Assembly: GCA_025558075.1 (NCBI GenBank)
Contig: JAHLKF010000011.1
Location: forward strand, 62,001-126,000
Length of the DNA stretch: 64,000 nucleotides
Direction of reading: 5' to 3'
Source: Gaertneriomyces semiglobifer
Taxonomy: Eukaryota > Chytridiomycota > Chytridiomycetes > Spizellomycetales > Spizellomycetaceae
Part shown: positions 1 through 10,240 of the stretch, in pieces
Layout: the number at the start of each line of letters is the position of its first letter
Position numbering within the stretch: the first letter of the stretch is position 1
The notes under the pieces: generated by a model
The model's database searches: none
What the model saw: the letters and a program-made list of their open reading frames with translations, nothing else
Told to the model about the DNA's origin: nothing
Program-made: the position numbers and the translations under genes

Positions 1-151
1 ACTTGCTTGTGAACATTATCATATATGTGACACCCCTCCTTGCGGTGTTCTTAGGCATTTATTGGCTCAGCGGGCCATATTAGATGTGGAGAGCTATGTA
101 CATGTGGATCTTAACCTACTAGTAACTAACACCCAGGGGTTCAAAACCTTG

Positions 152-1924
152 TTAGGCTGACTGGAGGGCTTTTTGAAATGATTCTCGTATTCCGGCAAAG
201 AACTGCAGTGTGTGATTTCGTGTTAATAAAATGGAGTACGCCTCGCAATGTTATTGGGACTCTGCAACCGACCTTGCCATGACTCTCGTCCTCCAGACTG
301 CTGGCGGCCTTCATCATCGTTCGCATAGTAGTAGCAATCTGTGTCATCTTTTGATCTTGTTTCTGCGCTTTCGCTGTCCAAAAGTTGCGCAGGAGCTCAA
401 CCAATGCAAGATGGGTGGTGTGTATTTGGGCGCTAACTTTGATGTCCGTTGAAACGGCAAGGCTGAGCTTACGCTTCTTTACAGTAGCAGATACATTTTC
501 GAGGACTTTTCCACTGTGGTGACGGTCAATGGGTGCCTGCAATGTGGACAATTGATGTAAATGTGAACTCAACCCCACCGCAGAACTGAGTAAAGGGTAC
601 CTACATTTGGCAAATTGAGTTGCCACTGCAATACACGGTCATTAAAGCTTTCAACCATTGACTGGGCATCCTGCACGGCGATATTCGTATCTGAAACGGA
701 GGCCTGTGAGAAATATCCACTCGAGTCGCGAATTTCTAGCGGTCGGCGTGCGGGTGGTGGTTTGATTACTAAATCCTCAAGCTCAGTAGCATCACGATAT
801 ACGTCGTCTGCTTGTGGCCGCTTCGTCGACTTGGCTATGGGGCGTTTGTTCGCGTTCAACACTCCTTCGGAAACGCGATTGAACTGGCGGATAAGCGGTA
901 AGGCAGCCTTGACACCACCAGGTCTCATTGTAGGATCAGGTGTGTTCCCTGTGTGCCCATGATCCTCTATCTGTGCTTGAAGATCCAACAGATAATTGTT
1001 ACTCTCGTACAGCGCTGTCTTAGGGTTCAACACGTAGTCATCATCGTCTTCATCCTCGTACTTGGAGAAAAACTCGTCGGCTGCCTTTGCGTCCGGAAGC
1101 GACTTTCTATTATAGTATTTCGATTCTAAAAACATCCGTAGAAAGGTTTCTTTGGAAACCTTACCGGTGGACACGGTGGCTTCGTATGCCTTGCGGACTG
1201 GGGGAAACTGACTGAGGATAGATGCCACAATGTCGTCATTGAAAACGAACTTAACATCGCTTCCCTCGCCTTCTGCCGGGCGTACGTTCACTACAGTGCC
1301 CTGTTGACCCCTTTTCTGACTCCTTTGCCATTTTTGGTACTCCAACATGTGCTGTCTCTGTGACCAAAAGTCTTCTTCGGACAACGGGCCATTGATGACC
1401 AGGGTGGTATGTAATTGCCTCAGTTCCGCATTCTCGTTCAAAACAGCTATTCGAACCTGCATATCTGCGCTGAGACTGGGAATCTTTGCGACGCTTCGTG
1501 CTACTGGCGTTGACGATCTCGATCCGGGCTCCGACCCTGCAGCCGCCGCCGCTACTCGTCGAGCGACGGCTGCCGAGATGGCCTCCACGATTGTTCGCCG
1601 ATTCTCCAACTCATCTGGTGCAAGGAACGTGATATTGTGATTTACTTCGGGCTGGCCGGGACCCGCGGGGAATGTGGTGATTTTCAGAATGACTTTATCG
1701 GATCCTTTGTTCTGAGCCTGCCCTAAGCAATAACCAGTTACCATCTTAACCTAGCACGAATAGGCAGGCTATGATTTACCTTTGACTGCTTCAAATGGGA
1801 TTTCCACGGACGCCGTACGGTCAGCAGGAATCCATGTCACACCTTTCGTGGTGAGGGTGAGCTTGCCAGCCTTTTTTCTGTAGGAGACATCGCACACGAA
1901 GTCTCGTCCCCCCTTCCCACTCAT
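152..1924 (-). CDS. TFB1: TFIIH core subunit Tfb1/p62
   Basis: Encodes a subunit of the TFIIH core that supports promoter opening and nucleotide excision repair in the nucleus. Four exons on the minus strand: 1924-1780, 1722-605, 536-273 and 202-152, joined in frame to 525 aa, close to human p62 (548). Exon 1 gives the start of the PH/PTB-like domain (MSGKGGRDFVCDVSYRKK). Two BSD-like segments follow: FWSQRQHMLEYQKWQ, then a stretch rich in F, Y and E around KYYNRKS. The C-terminus carries the family helix IHTTHLALVELLRNFW. The last intron (272-203) was chosen because it yields FFAGIRESFQKALQSA and a stop; reading through gives unrelated sequence. Divergent with RPS21. Identification rests on recalled family motifs. 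Confidence 0.9.
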
Positions 1925-2310
1925 CTTCGCTCTTCAATGTTGATTTTTCTATCTTGTCGGCCTTCTAAATGACGGGCACACGGCTCGCGATTTACACGGC
2001 CTACCAGTAAAACGGCCCTTCAATCACCGTCTGCACAATGCCAGAGATTCACCCGTTCTGCGCATGCCCTTATCCACTCCGCTTCGTCGTTCGCTGTTCG
2101 CTGTTAGGCCGGTTGCCGTCTCAATAGTTCACCATTTGCGTGTTCCAGACAGTAGTTCCCGTCGTACGTGTTATCGATGAGGCGCATCACGTGAATGTTT
2201 TTCGACGAAAAGGTTTCGAGGCCTTCGACTGCCGTTGTTGTTCGCCTCTTCTTTCGCAGCCAGCTACACCTCACGTCCAGCAACAGCTTCTTCCACACCA
2301 TCACTGCAAA
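1925..2310. promoter_or_regulatory. Divergent intergenic region TFB1/RPS21
   Basis: 386 bases between the divergent starts of TFB1 and RPS21, which must hold both promoters and 5' UTRs. No canonical TATA box or tract was recognised by eye. Open frames here have no coding character. Confidence 0.5.
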
Positions 2311-3000
2311 ATGGAGAACGAAAAGGGCCAGGTATGCACAGAGCCATCGCCGGTTCAACCGGTCGTTTTGTTATTGTAGATCATGGAGTTGACGAACGGT
2401 TGCTCTGCAGGTCGTCGATCTTTACATCCCCCGCAAGTGGTGAGTATCACATTTGGACCAACGAAATAGCACGTAGTAGCAAGCGAGCAGATAGGAGGAG
2501 TCGGGAGTGTTATTGGAAGCTGTCGTACGTTTGAAGCAGAGGGAGGAATTTTTGTTGCCGGTTCAGTCGAGCATGCAGATGAGACGCTTAAAGACGATGA
2601 CAGTTGTGCCGACTACCACGACGGAAACGGGTGGCTGCCTATATGACAGAGCGAGTCGGGTTGTCCAACGTCGATAACGGAATTTGGAGGCAGACAATCG
2701 AATTTAGTGCTGACGGAAATTTTGCAGCTCTGCCACTGGTCGGTTGATCACCGCCAAGGACCACGCTTCCGTCCAACTTAACGTTGCCGATGTCGATGCT
2801 TCCGGACGTATCACTGGTTCTTTCCAGACCTACGCTCTCTCCGGTTTCGTCCGTACCCTTGGTGAGGCTGACGACGCTGTCAACCGTCTTGCCACCGCTG
2901 ACGGCTACCTCAAGGGGTGAGGACATTGTGTTTTAGTATCAAACTCGAATTCCATACTGATTGACGTTCGTGTTGCAGTGTCTGGAGCTACTCTCAGTAG
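2311..3000 (+). CDS. RPS21: 40S ribosomal protein eS21
   Basis: Small-subunit ribosomal protein needed for 18S maturation. Four exons (2311-2331, 2411-2439, 2728-2916, 2979-3000) join to 86 aa, against about 87 in yeast. Exon 1 encodes MENEKGQ, exon 2 VVDLYIPRK, and exon 3 begins by completing the Cys of the family motif RKCSAT. The product ends GVWSYSQ like fungal orthologues. Exon 4 must be spliced: reading on past GG at 2915-2916 gives a premature stop and loses that tail. The first two exons are 21 and 29 nt, and intron 2 is 288 nt, one of the longer introns in the window. Confidence 0.95.
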
Positions 3001-4012
3001 AATGCTTGTACTCACATAATACATTCCGGTTGATGGTCGTGGGGGGCCAAACGTCAATTTTGGTCCGCTGGAAGATGAAGAGGGGCGCTGTTGTGCTGCA
3101 CTGACGCAACGGTGCCTTGTAATATTATTTGTCAATCAGACAGAATCATCAGGGCGACTTGTTAGTGTGCATGACTAGAGGGTTGGTTTCAGTGGATTCA
3201 ATGTTATGGAGAATGAACCAGCTGAGAGATGGAAAGTGCTGAAGATGTTGCTTCTACAGTACAGACTGGGTGGTGGATATGCCAAGTGTTGGACGATTTC
3301 CGCTGACTTGATTCAAAGAAAAGCGGCTAAGACAATTGATACCCGATGAAGGTTTTGGCAGTTTCCAAGATGGAGGCACAATGATGGCAACCGCTAAATC
3401 ATCCTACACACTTTCATGAGCTTACCTGTCAGTTGCTGAAGTACAGCAAGGAGCGGTATCCGTAGCTTTACGATCCAGCTTTCGGCGTTTGAACCGTGCC
3501 TCCGCTGTCAATGCGCGAGCTGGGTTTACAGGGATCGCTTGATCACCGTCAACGCCTTAATCCTTTAACATAGCTGCAACAAGGGAAGCAAATCCAGACA
3601 TGTGTTGAGGTCTCCAGAGGTCCGCAAGACAGATTGTAGAATTGCATTGTCCATCAACCACAATCAACCAAATCCAGCTGGTGTCCATTGTGCCATCGCA
3701 GTGGAACCTATGCGCCGAGTGCATGGTTGATCTCGTGCAGAGAGCGTCTATCTCTTGACCATCTCATAACCTTTTACTGATATCATATGTTTACTGCCTG
3801 TGGTGGAATGTGGCCGCATCAGCGAGTTTGTTTGGGCGCCTCGCGTCGTGGCTGATATGAAGCACACTTGAACACGTTTGAACTGAGATCTCAAAGTAAA
3901 CGCATTTGACGGACGGTAGTAGACTGAACAGAGTCCTCCTTCCGACGTCGTAGCCTCTTAGCAATATCTTTACTTGTTGATTCATTTCGCTTATTACGTA
4001 CACTTTTCGCAA
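3001..4012. other. Intergenic region RPS21-ARPC1
   Basis: About 1 kb between two plus-strand genes, holding the RPS21 3' UTR and the ARPC1 promoter. Only short frames without recognisable domains occur on either strand. No repeat or RNA gene was recognised. Confidence 0.5.
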
Positions 4013-5502
4013 ATGGCTTCTCCTGAGGTTCACCAGCTCTTCATTGGACAACCCATTACCTGCCACGCTTTCAACAAGGATCGCACCCGTAAGTATCAGA
4101 GAATCAGAAAAATCGCTTTATAATCCCACGGACATTTGTGCTCACAATGTTTATGGCAATTGTAAATAGAGGTTGCGGTTAGCCCCAACAACCACGTTGT
4201 CGAGATTTACGAGAAAGTCGCTGGCTCTTGGGCACTCAAGCACACTTTAGATGAGCACGATAGGCTTGTCACCGGAATTGACTGGGCTCCTGAAACGAAC
4301 CGCATTGTGACCTGTTCTCAAGACCGTAACGCTTATGTGTGGGAGTGGAATGCTGCTCAACGCAAATGGGTGCCAACACTAGTACTTCTGCGAATCAACC
4401 GTGCTGCTACGTGTGTCAAATGGAGTCCGAAAGAAAACAAGTTTGCTGTTGCCAGCGGTGCTCGTTTGATCTCTGTTGGTTACTTTGAAGCTGAGAACAA
4501 CTGGTGGATTTGCAAGCATCTCAAGAAGCCTTTACGAAGCACTGTTTTGTCTCTTGATTGGCACCCAGACAACATTTTGCTTATTGCTGGATCCGCGGAC
4601 ATGCAGGTGCGAATCTGTCAGATTCACCGTATCGCATATTCTGTGCTGGTATTCAGTGTTCTCTTAGGCTCGCGTCTTTTCCGCCTACATCAAAGGAGTT
4701 GATAAGACGTATGTTCTAGCGTGGAGCTCGTACGTTTTCTAGATTACTTATTTCGGTTACCCTTAGCACTTCCTACCCAGTATGGGGTGAAAAATTCCCA
4801 TTCAACACTGTTTGTGGCGAGTTTCCCGCCCCCTCTGGTGGATGGGTGCATAGCGTCGCCTTTGCTCCCAGTGGAAACCGCATTGCCTGGGCAGGTGAGT
4901 GACCCTGACCCTCTGCCATCGAAGTTTCGTTTGTGCTGAACACTTCCATGCCAGCCCATGATTCTACCATCAGCATCGCCGATGGCTTGAACGCACCTCA
5001 GACAGTTACAACTGGCAACCTTCCCATTGTATCCCTTATATTTGCTTCGGAAACCAGCATCATTGGCGTTGGCCATGACTGTGTGCCCTACTTGTTCGCG
5101 TTGCGCGGTGGCCAGTGGTATGCTACCCTGTTCATGTTAGATGCGGAGAGTAAAGTGATACTTATTGATTTGGTCAACAGGGTTCTCGTTGAGAAGCTTG
5201 ATCAGGGGCAGAAGAAAGCTGTAGGAGGTAACACTGCAATGCGCATGTTCCAGCAGATGGATAGCAGGGCCCAACAGACTGGCTCTGGTGGAGTGGAGTT
5301 GAACAGCATCCACCAGAACACCATCACGTATGTGTCCGCGGAAGGGTGTCTTACCCAAGTTCGTGCTTTTCTAATGCTTGTGTACTCTTTTAGCTGTGTC
5401 CGCCCTTATGCCACCAGTGGAGAAAATGTGACTCAATTTTCCACCACCGGGGTGGATGGAAAGCTGGTTATTTGGAAACTCTCTGGCCCGGTGTCTGCCT
5501 AA
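4013..5502 (+). CDS. ARC40: Arp2/3 complex subunit 1 (p41/ARPC1)
   Basis: WD40 subunit of the Arp2/3 complex, which nucleates branched actin at endocytic patches. Seven exons: 4013-4088, 4170-4606, 4668-4708, 4767-4894, 4955-5117, 5181-5327 and 5394-5502, giving 366 aa (human ARPC1 about 370). Family signatures are visible in order: [93 protein letters not shown] and [14 protein letters not shown]. The 41-nt third exon is supported by the match to the animal sequence after the fourth blade. Introns are 53-81 nt with GT-AG ends. Confidence 0.95.
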
Positions 5503-6151
5503 TTGGACCTCACGCCCATGCTTCTGCTCACGGATGAGGAAAGGCAGTCAAGCCTCCAGCTGCGAATACCCAGAGAATAGACTGTTTTAATACTTATGCG
5601 TGCTTCATCAATACTTGTCCCGCTGCCGCTGCCTTCATCAACACTTTTGAATTCTTTGGCGCTGACTGGCCATGTCTTGTTCATTAACGCTGCTTTGTGT
5701 GTGTGTGTGTGTCATAACGTCGGTAATGCGCACGGTGAGCGTGGAAATTATCATCACGCGGGTGTCGTAACTCGAGAGTCGACAGCAGAATTCCAAAGCT
5801 AACGGAACTTTGAGTATCATACATATACATTACAAGACAGCGTACTGGAATTAGTATAGTGAGCATCTTCTGTTCATCTGTCCCTTTGCAACGAACTTCG
5901 TATCCGTACTTCGCCAGACCGCATACCGCATTCTCAGGTAAGTAATACCAGCGGCTCCGGCCTTCAACGTCTTGCGTCCCCGATGCCTTCGAGACCATAA
6001 CCGTAATCATTGTTCGATTTATGATCAGACCGTGCAAGTTACTGCCATTGCCACATTCTACTGCTCGCATTCAATCATCCAGCAATACCGATCAACACAC
6101 TCGAATCTCTTGGACCGCTTCAGGTAGAACCCGTAATCCCGCCCTGTCGAA
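5503..6151. other. Intergenic region ARPC1-RAB18 with (GT)n
   Basis: 649 bases between plus-strand genes. Contains a short GT dinucleotide run at about 5695-5712. No gene or RNA recognised. Confidence 0.5.
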
Positions 6152-6967
6152 ATGGCACGCAATTCCACCGGTAACGATATCGAGGCCACGTTTAAATTAC
6201 TTCTCATCGGTGACTCTGGAACGGGAAAATCATCTCTACTGCTACGGTTCACCGACGACACGTGGTTGCAGCCTGATGAAGTCTCTGCAACGATAGGTCG
6301 GTAAAGCGCGAACAACCACAATTGTGATGATTGAGCTATCCGTTTCTGCCAGTATTAAAATGTAAAGTACTAACTTTGATCATGTATTCTGATCAGGCGT
6401 CGACTTCAAAGTGAAGATCCTCGACGTTGATGAAAAACGCTATAAGCTAACTATCTGGGACACTGCTGGCCAAGAACGCTTTCGGACACTGACGTCTAGC
6501 TATTACCGAGGGGCGCAAGGTGTCATTCTCGTCTACGACGTCGCCAACCGGCAAACATTCGATCACCTCCAGACATGGTTCACCGAACTTGATACGTATA
6601 GTTCAAGTCGAGACGTGATCAAAATGATCGTAGGAAACAAGTGCGACAAAGACACAACAGGAGTGAGAGAAGTTAGCCGAAAGGAAGGTGAAGCTTTTGC
6701 AAGAAAGATGGGAACTCTGTTCATTGAGACCAGTGCGAAAACGAAAACCGGCGTGAGGGACGCTTTCGTCGAGGTTGTGCGAAAGGTTTGTACCCCTGTG
6801 ATTTTAGGCGTTTCGTCCGACGTATCGCTGATTGTATTGGCTTCGTTCCTGTTCTCGCCCAGATCGTTGAAACTCCAAGCCTTTGGCAGAAGACAGCGCC
6901 TCGTACCGGAGGTGTGGAACTTCATGGAGACAGCTCGGATCAAAATAGTGGCCTTTGTGCTTGTTAA
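6152..6967 (+). CDS. RAB18: Rab GTPase, Rab18 type
   Basis: Small GTPase of the Rab18 clade, linked in other eukaryotes to lipid droplets and ER contacts. Three exons (6152-6296, 6397-6785, 6863-6967) give 212 aa; human Rab18 has 206. P-loop GDSGTGKSS, switch I with ATIGVDFKVK, switch [15 protein letters not shown], then NKCD and ETSAK are all intact. Switch II continues into [15 protein letters not shown], which is diagnostic of Rab18 among Rabs. The last intron restores the Rab18-like IVETPSLWQ and a C-terminal CAC, a double-geranylgeranylation signal; reading through loses it. A promethin/LDAF1-like lipid-droplet protein lies elsewhere in the window (42.2 kb), but nothing in the sequence ties the two together. 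Confidence 0.92.
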
Positions 6968-7468
6968 TGGTTTATGGAAGTCCGTGGTCTCTGGAGTTGG
7001 TATGGGTGCGATTCAGTGAGCATGTACGTCGTTGGCATATAGCGCCTATGTAGATACTAAATACTATGACTGATTAGCTGATTTCAATGCGAAATGATAA
7101 TAGTCCTGCAGGCCGGCGTTGTAGTTTTTTACACCATCGTTAACGTACCAAGAGGCACCTCAAATCATCATTGCACACCGTGTGCCTTACATGACTTGTT
7201 ATCACTTTGGGGTTGAGACCCACTGGTTAGTCATCAAATAATCCATCATTCAATGAAGATCCTGCTTCGTTCTGAGCGTCTCGTTAGTGCATGTGTTGCA
7301 TCCGGCAGACGATGAAGAGTTTAAATTCACTACCTAAACTGGAATTGCTACGCGCGCGGCCATAATGGCTTATGTAACCGTCGTTCCGACAAACGCGACA
7401 GCGCACGATGCTGCCAGACCACGGAACTAAGAAGAGACGAGGACGTTTGGAGCCCGGGTCTGTCAGCA
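6968..7468. other. Intergenic region RAB18-RSPH1-like
   Basis: 501 bases between plus-strand genes. No domain, repeat or RNA gene seen. Confidence 0.5.
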
Positions 7469-8282
7469 ATGTCCGATACAGAGAGTGAGTCTGAGTTCCG
7501 GGAGGAAGGACCCAGCATCGGGGTACATATAATCTGATCTTGTCTGTGGCGTCTGTATCTGGAGCACCACTGACCACACGCTCCTTTGTGCAGGTTTACG
7601 AGGGCGAACGCAACGAAGCCAAGGAACGCCATGGCAAAGGAAAGAATATCTTTCCAAATGGAGACATTTTTGAGGGAAACTACTTGAACGGGGCTCGGAA
7701 TGGTTACGGCACTTATAAATGGAAGGACAGTCGTGCTAGATATCAGGGAGAGTACAAGGACAACCTCAGAGAAGGAGAAGGAGACTTTGTATACCCAGAC
7801 GGAAGCCGATACACAGGTTGGAACACCGGATTCTTAGTTTATGACTGCATGCACGATCAATGACCATTCGTTGTAGGTCACTTTGAGCAGGGCAAGCGCC
7901 ATGGCAAAGGAACTTATGTCTACCCCAATGGCGATGTGTATACGGGTGAATGGCAAGGAGACAGGAAGCACGGCAAAGGAATCTACACCTACTCCACGAT
8001 CGGCAGCAAAGTAAGCAAGTCTTGTATTCAGCATATCATGTTTTACTGCAGGACGGAATTCTCATATATCACTGCAACTTCTAGCTTGATGCAACATGGG
8101 TTGAAGGTGTGGTTTCTGGAGTAGGCAAGGTAACCCATGCAGATCATACTCTACAAGCGACGTTTGTGAATGGACAACCGGATCTTCCCGCTTCGGTGAC
8201 GTTCACATCAACTGGATGGAGTAACCAAATTGAAGATAGAGGGTTGTTGGGCCGTGGAGTTACTGTTGGTGGGGACGAATAG
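7469..8282 (+). CDS. Radial-spoke head MORN protein, RSPH1-like
   Basis: MORN-repeat protein resembling RSPH1, a radial-spoke head component of motile 9+2 axonemes. Four exons (7469-7522, 7594-7816, 7877-8010, 8085-8282) give 202 aa. The acidic N-terminus [18 protein letters not shown] and the following [15 protein letters not shown] match the start of animal RSPH1 almost position by position. Five to six MORN units follow with the pattern G.Y.(W/Y).(D/N)G..Y.G.(W/Y), for example [20 protein letters not shown] and [11 protein letters not shown]. The protein is shorter than human RSPH1 (309 aa) because it lacks the acidic tail. If orthologous, the host makes flagellated cells. Other MORN proteins cannot be fully excluded, but the N-terminal match is specific. 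Confidence 0.85.
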
Positions 8283-8630
8283 ATAACTCTCCTTTGTGAA
8301 TTAATCTCCGCTTTGTAATGCATTTTGTGTGTACAATGAATTCCTGGCGGAGAATCTCTACAGGAACTCTAAATACAATATGAGGAACGCCCCGGGTATT
8401 GTGGGTTGCGTTTTGTACGTCCGCTTTAAAGCATTGTACAGGAATCAAACCTCTCTCGAATCAATAACAACTCTTTTAGCAGGGGCTTGCACAGGCGTTG
8501 TGTAGGGACTGTACATCATGATTATCGTTTGGCAAAGGACGTTTTCTTGGTTGCACTTGAGACGATAGGATCCGCTGTCAAGGTCAGCGTCCTCGCGAGA
8601 GGAGCCCTGAGTAAACTAAGCCGATGAGCA

Positions 8631-8673
8631 TACTGAATATTTCGTTTCACGCCTTGAAACGAAATATTCAGTA
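8631..8673. repeat. Perfect 18-bp inverted repeat (hairpin)
   Basis: Arms 8631-8648 and 8656-8673 are perfect complements around a 7-base loop (acgcctt). It lies about 350 bases past the RSPH1-like stop. It could form a stable stem; its role is unknown. Confidence 0.85.
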
Positions 8674-9221
8674 CAGTCCTCCACCAGAAAACGGGTTGGA
8701 AAAGGTCATCCCTTAATCGTTTTGAGGGCGAAGTGACATATATAATAGGAGAAGCATCATATCTGCCGTTCCTCGACTATCCAAGCGGAAAGCGGGTCGG
8801 ATACTAAACTACCATAGTACGGATACCCCGACAGGACAAGTGCAGCCCCGCCCGACGCTAAAGCCACCATTGCCCTGGACGCGAGCCTTTACGCACGACG
8901 AACAAGGCTCTGCCCCGCGGCTAATTACCAGCGGCCTGCAACCTTGCCACGCCTCGCAAATATTCATACCCACGGCCCTCCACTTACTTACCGACAAAGC
9001 TTTATCAACCAACGCGAACTGGTCGTTTGGGCTCAGCTTCTCGCGGGGTATCGCAAGTAAGTTCCTTGAAGGCACCAAGTTTCTCGCGCCATTCAAATCA
9101 TGTACCGTGGATTCTCTTCTTGCTTTCTTTTGGTGTTGTGCTTTGGCAGATTACGCGACGCGTCCAATAGTATAACTTCAATTTTCGGACTATTTTCGGA
9201 CACCCACCGTAGAGCTTTAAA

Positions 9222-9465
9222 TCACCAGTACTTATGGTAGTTTCCTCGTCTCTGCAAAATTTGTTGGTTTGATTGTCGTAGCCAGGGCTGCCATTTGCCA
9301 AAAAAAATTCCGTATGAGTTCGACGCATAGTCATGCTTGATGGCGACTGTGTACTTGTTGTTTCCAGCAGGCGCTGTTCCTGAAGAGTGAAATGTCTCCC
9401 TGTCGAAAAAGTCAACGTAGCCATATGGCATGTTCCATTTGGGAATCCTGCTTGTATCCGAGAGT
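9222..9465 (-). pseudogene. Possible relic exon, unidentified
   Basis: A minus-strand frame open across about 80 codons reads NRQALSDTSRIPKWNMPYGY, then VDFFDRETF, NNKYTVAIKHDY and GIFFGKWQPW. The high aromatic, Gly and Asn content looks like a secreted beta-rich enzyme or lectin fragment, not random sequence. It is bounded by a stop upstream and YHKYW-stop downstream, with no plausible start or splice partners found. I do not recognise the family. Confidence 0.25.
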
Positions 9466-10240
9466 GCCTGACGGTTTCGTCCATTTCATCTTTAATCATA
9501 CCATGTCAAGGCATAGATGGAGCTGCTGCCCCCCAATAACTTCCTATCGAGGTGGTGAGACATCATTTGAAAGTGTTAACGTAGACGTACATAACAGGCC
9601 CGGTATATTCATGTGTTGACCATTCTGGTCGAATAGATTCCTCTGGCTGCTGAGAGAAGTGTCTCAAGTCAAACATTCGCAGTATTCCATAAGATGGAAA
9701 GGGCTAGACTAAGTTTGAACTAGCTCATTGGTTGACGGTATGCTGGTTTCCTCATAGGCAGACCCCCACTAGTACTACTCCACTTTACGCACCATAAATC
9801 TGTCCCTGCAAATGCTGCTGAAGGGTGTCTTGCGTACTGATAATGACGGGCAAACGTGTGTGGGCGCCGCGTGCGCAGGTATCAAAGGATTCTCTTTATT
9901 CTTGTGAATTGTAACGAGGCGCCAAAATGCTCGACTTTCAGGGTATGGCTGCGAAGGTTGGGATACTAACGAACTCGCGTTGTCCGTAGTGCGTTCGACC
10001 CAGAATAGTCGTAGTGTCTAAAAATAACCTCAAAGATGAGACGTGCAAGGCTGCTGACCTTATTTCGAGGGCGCTAGCAGCACTTGAGTAGCCAATGAAC
10101 TTGTGCTCGCATATTTCCCCGGGACCATTACCGACCTTTTTTGGGTCTTAGAGTTTGCATTAGGCTGTTAGCGTACGGATTATTAGCATAGTGACAGCGC
10201 ACCAGAAGAGGTTTCCGATATATTCCTTTAGCTTGGCAGG

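Larger units (their letters stand above)
8283..10240. other. Gene-poor interval
   Basis: About 2 kb with no convincing gene. It holds a perfect 18-bp hairpin (8631-8673), a GC-richer patch near 8.8-9.1 kb with frames open on both strands and no domain, and a possible relic coding frame on the minus strand (9222-9465). The last part must contain the RhoGEF promoter. Confidence 0.5.

Noticed and set aside
8809..9175. Overlapping frames on both strands with Cys pairs (PCSSC, GCTCP)
   Set aside because: No zinc-binding spacing of a known family, no splice partners; GC-rich chance frames.
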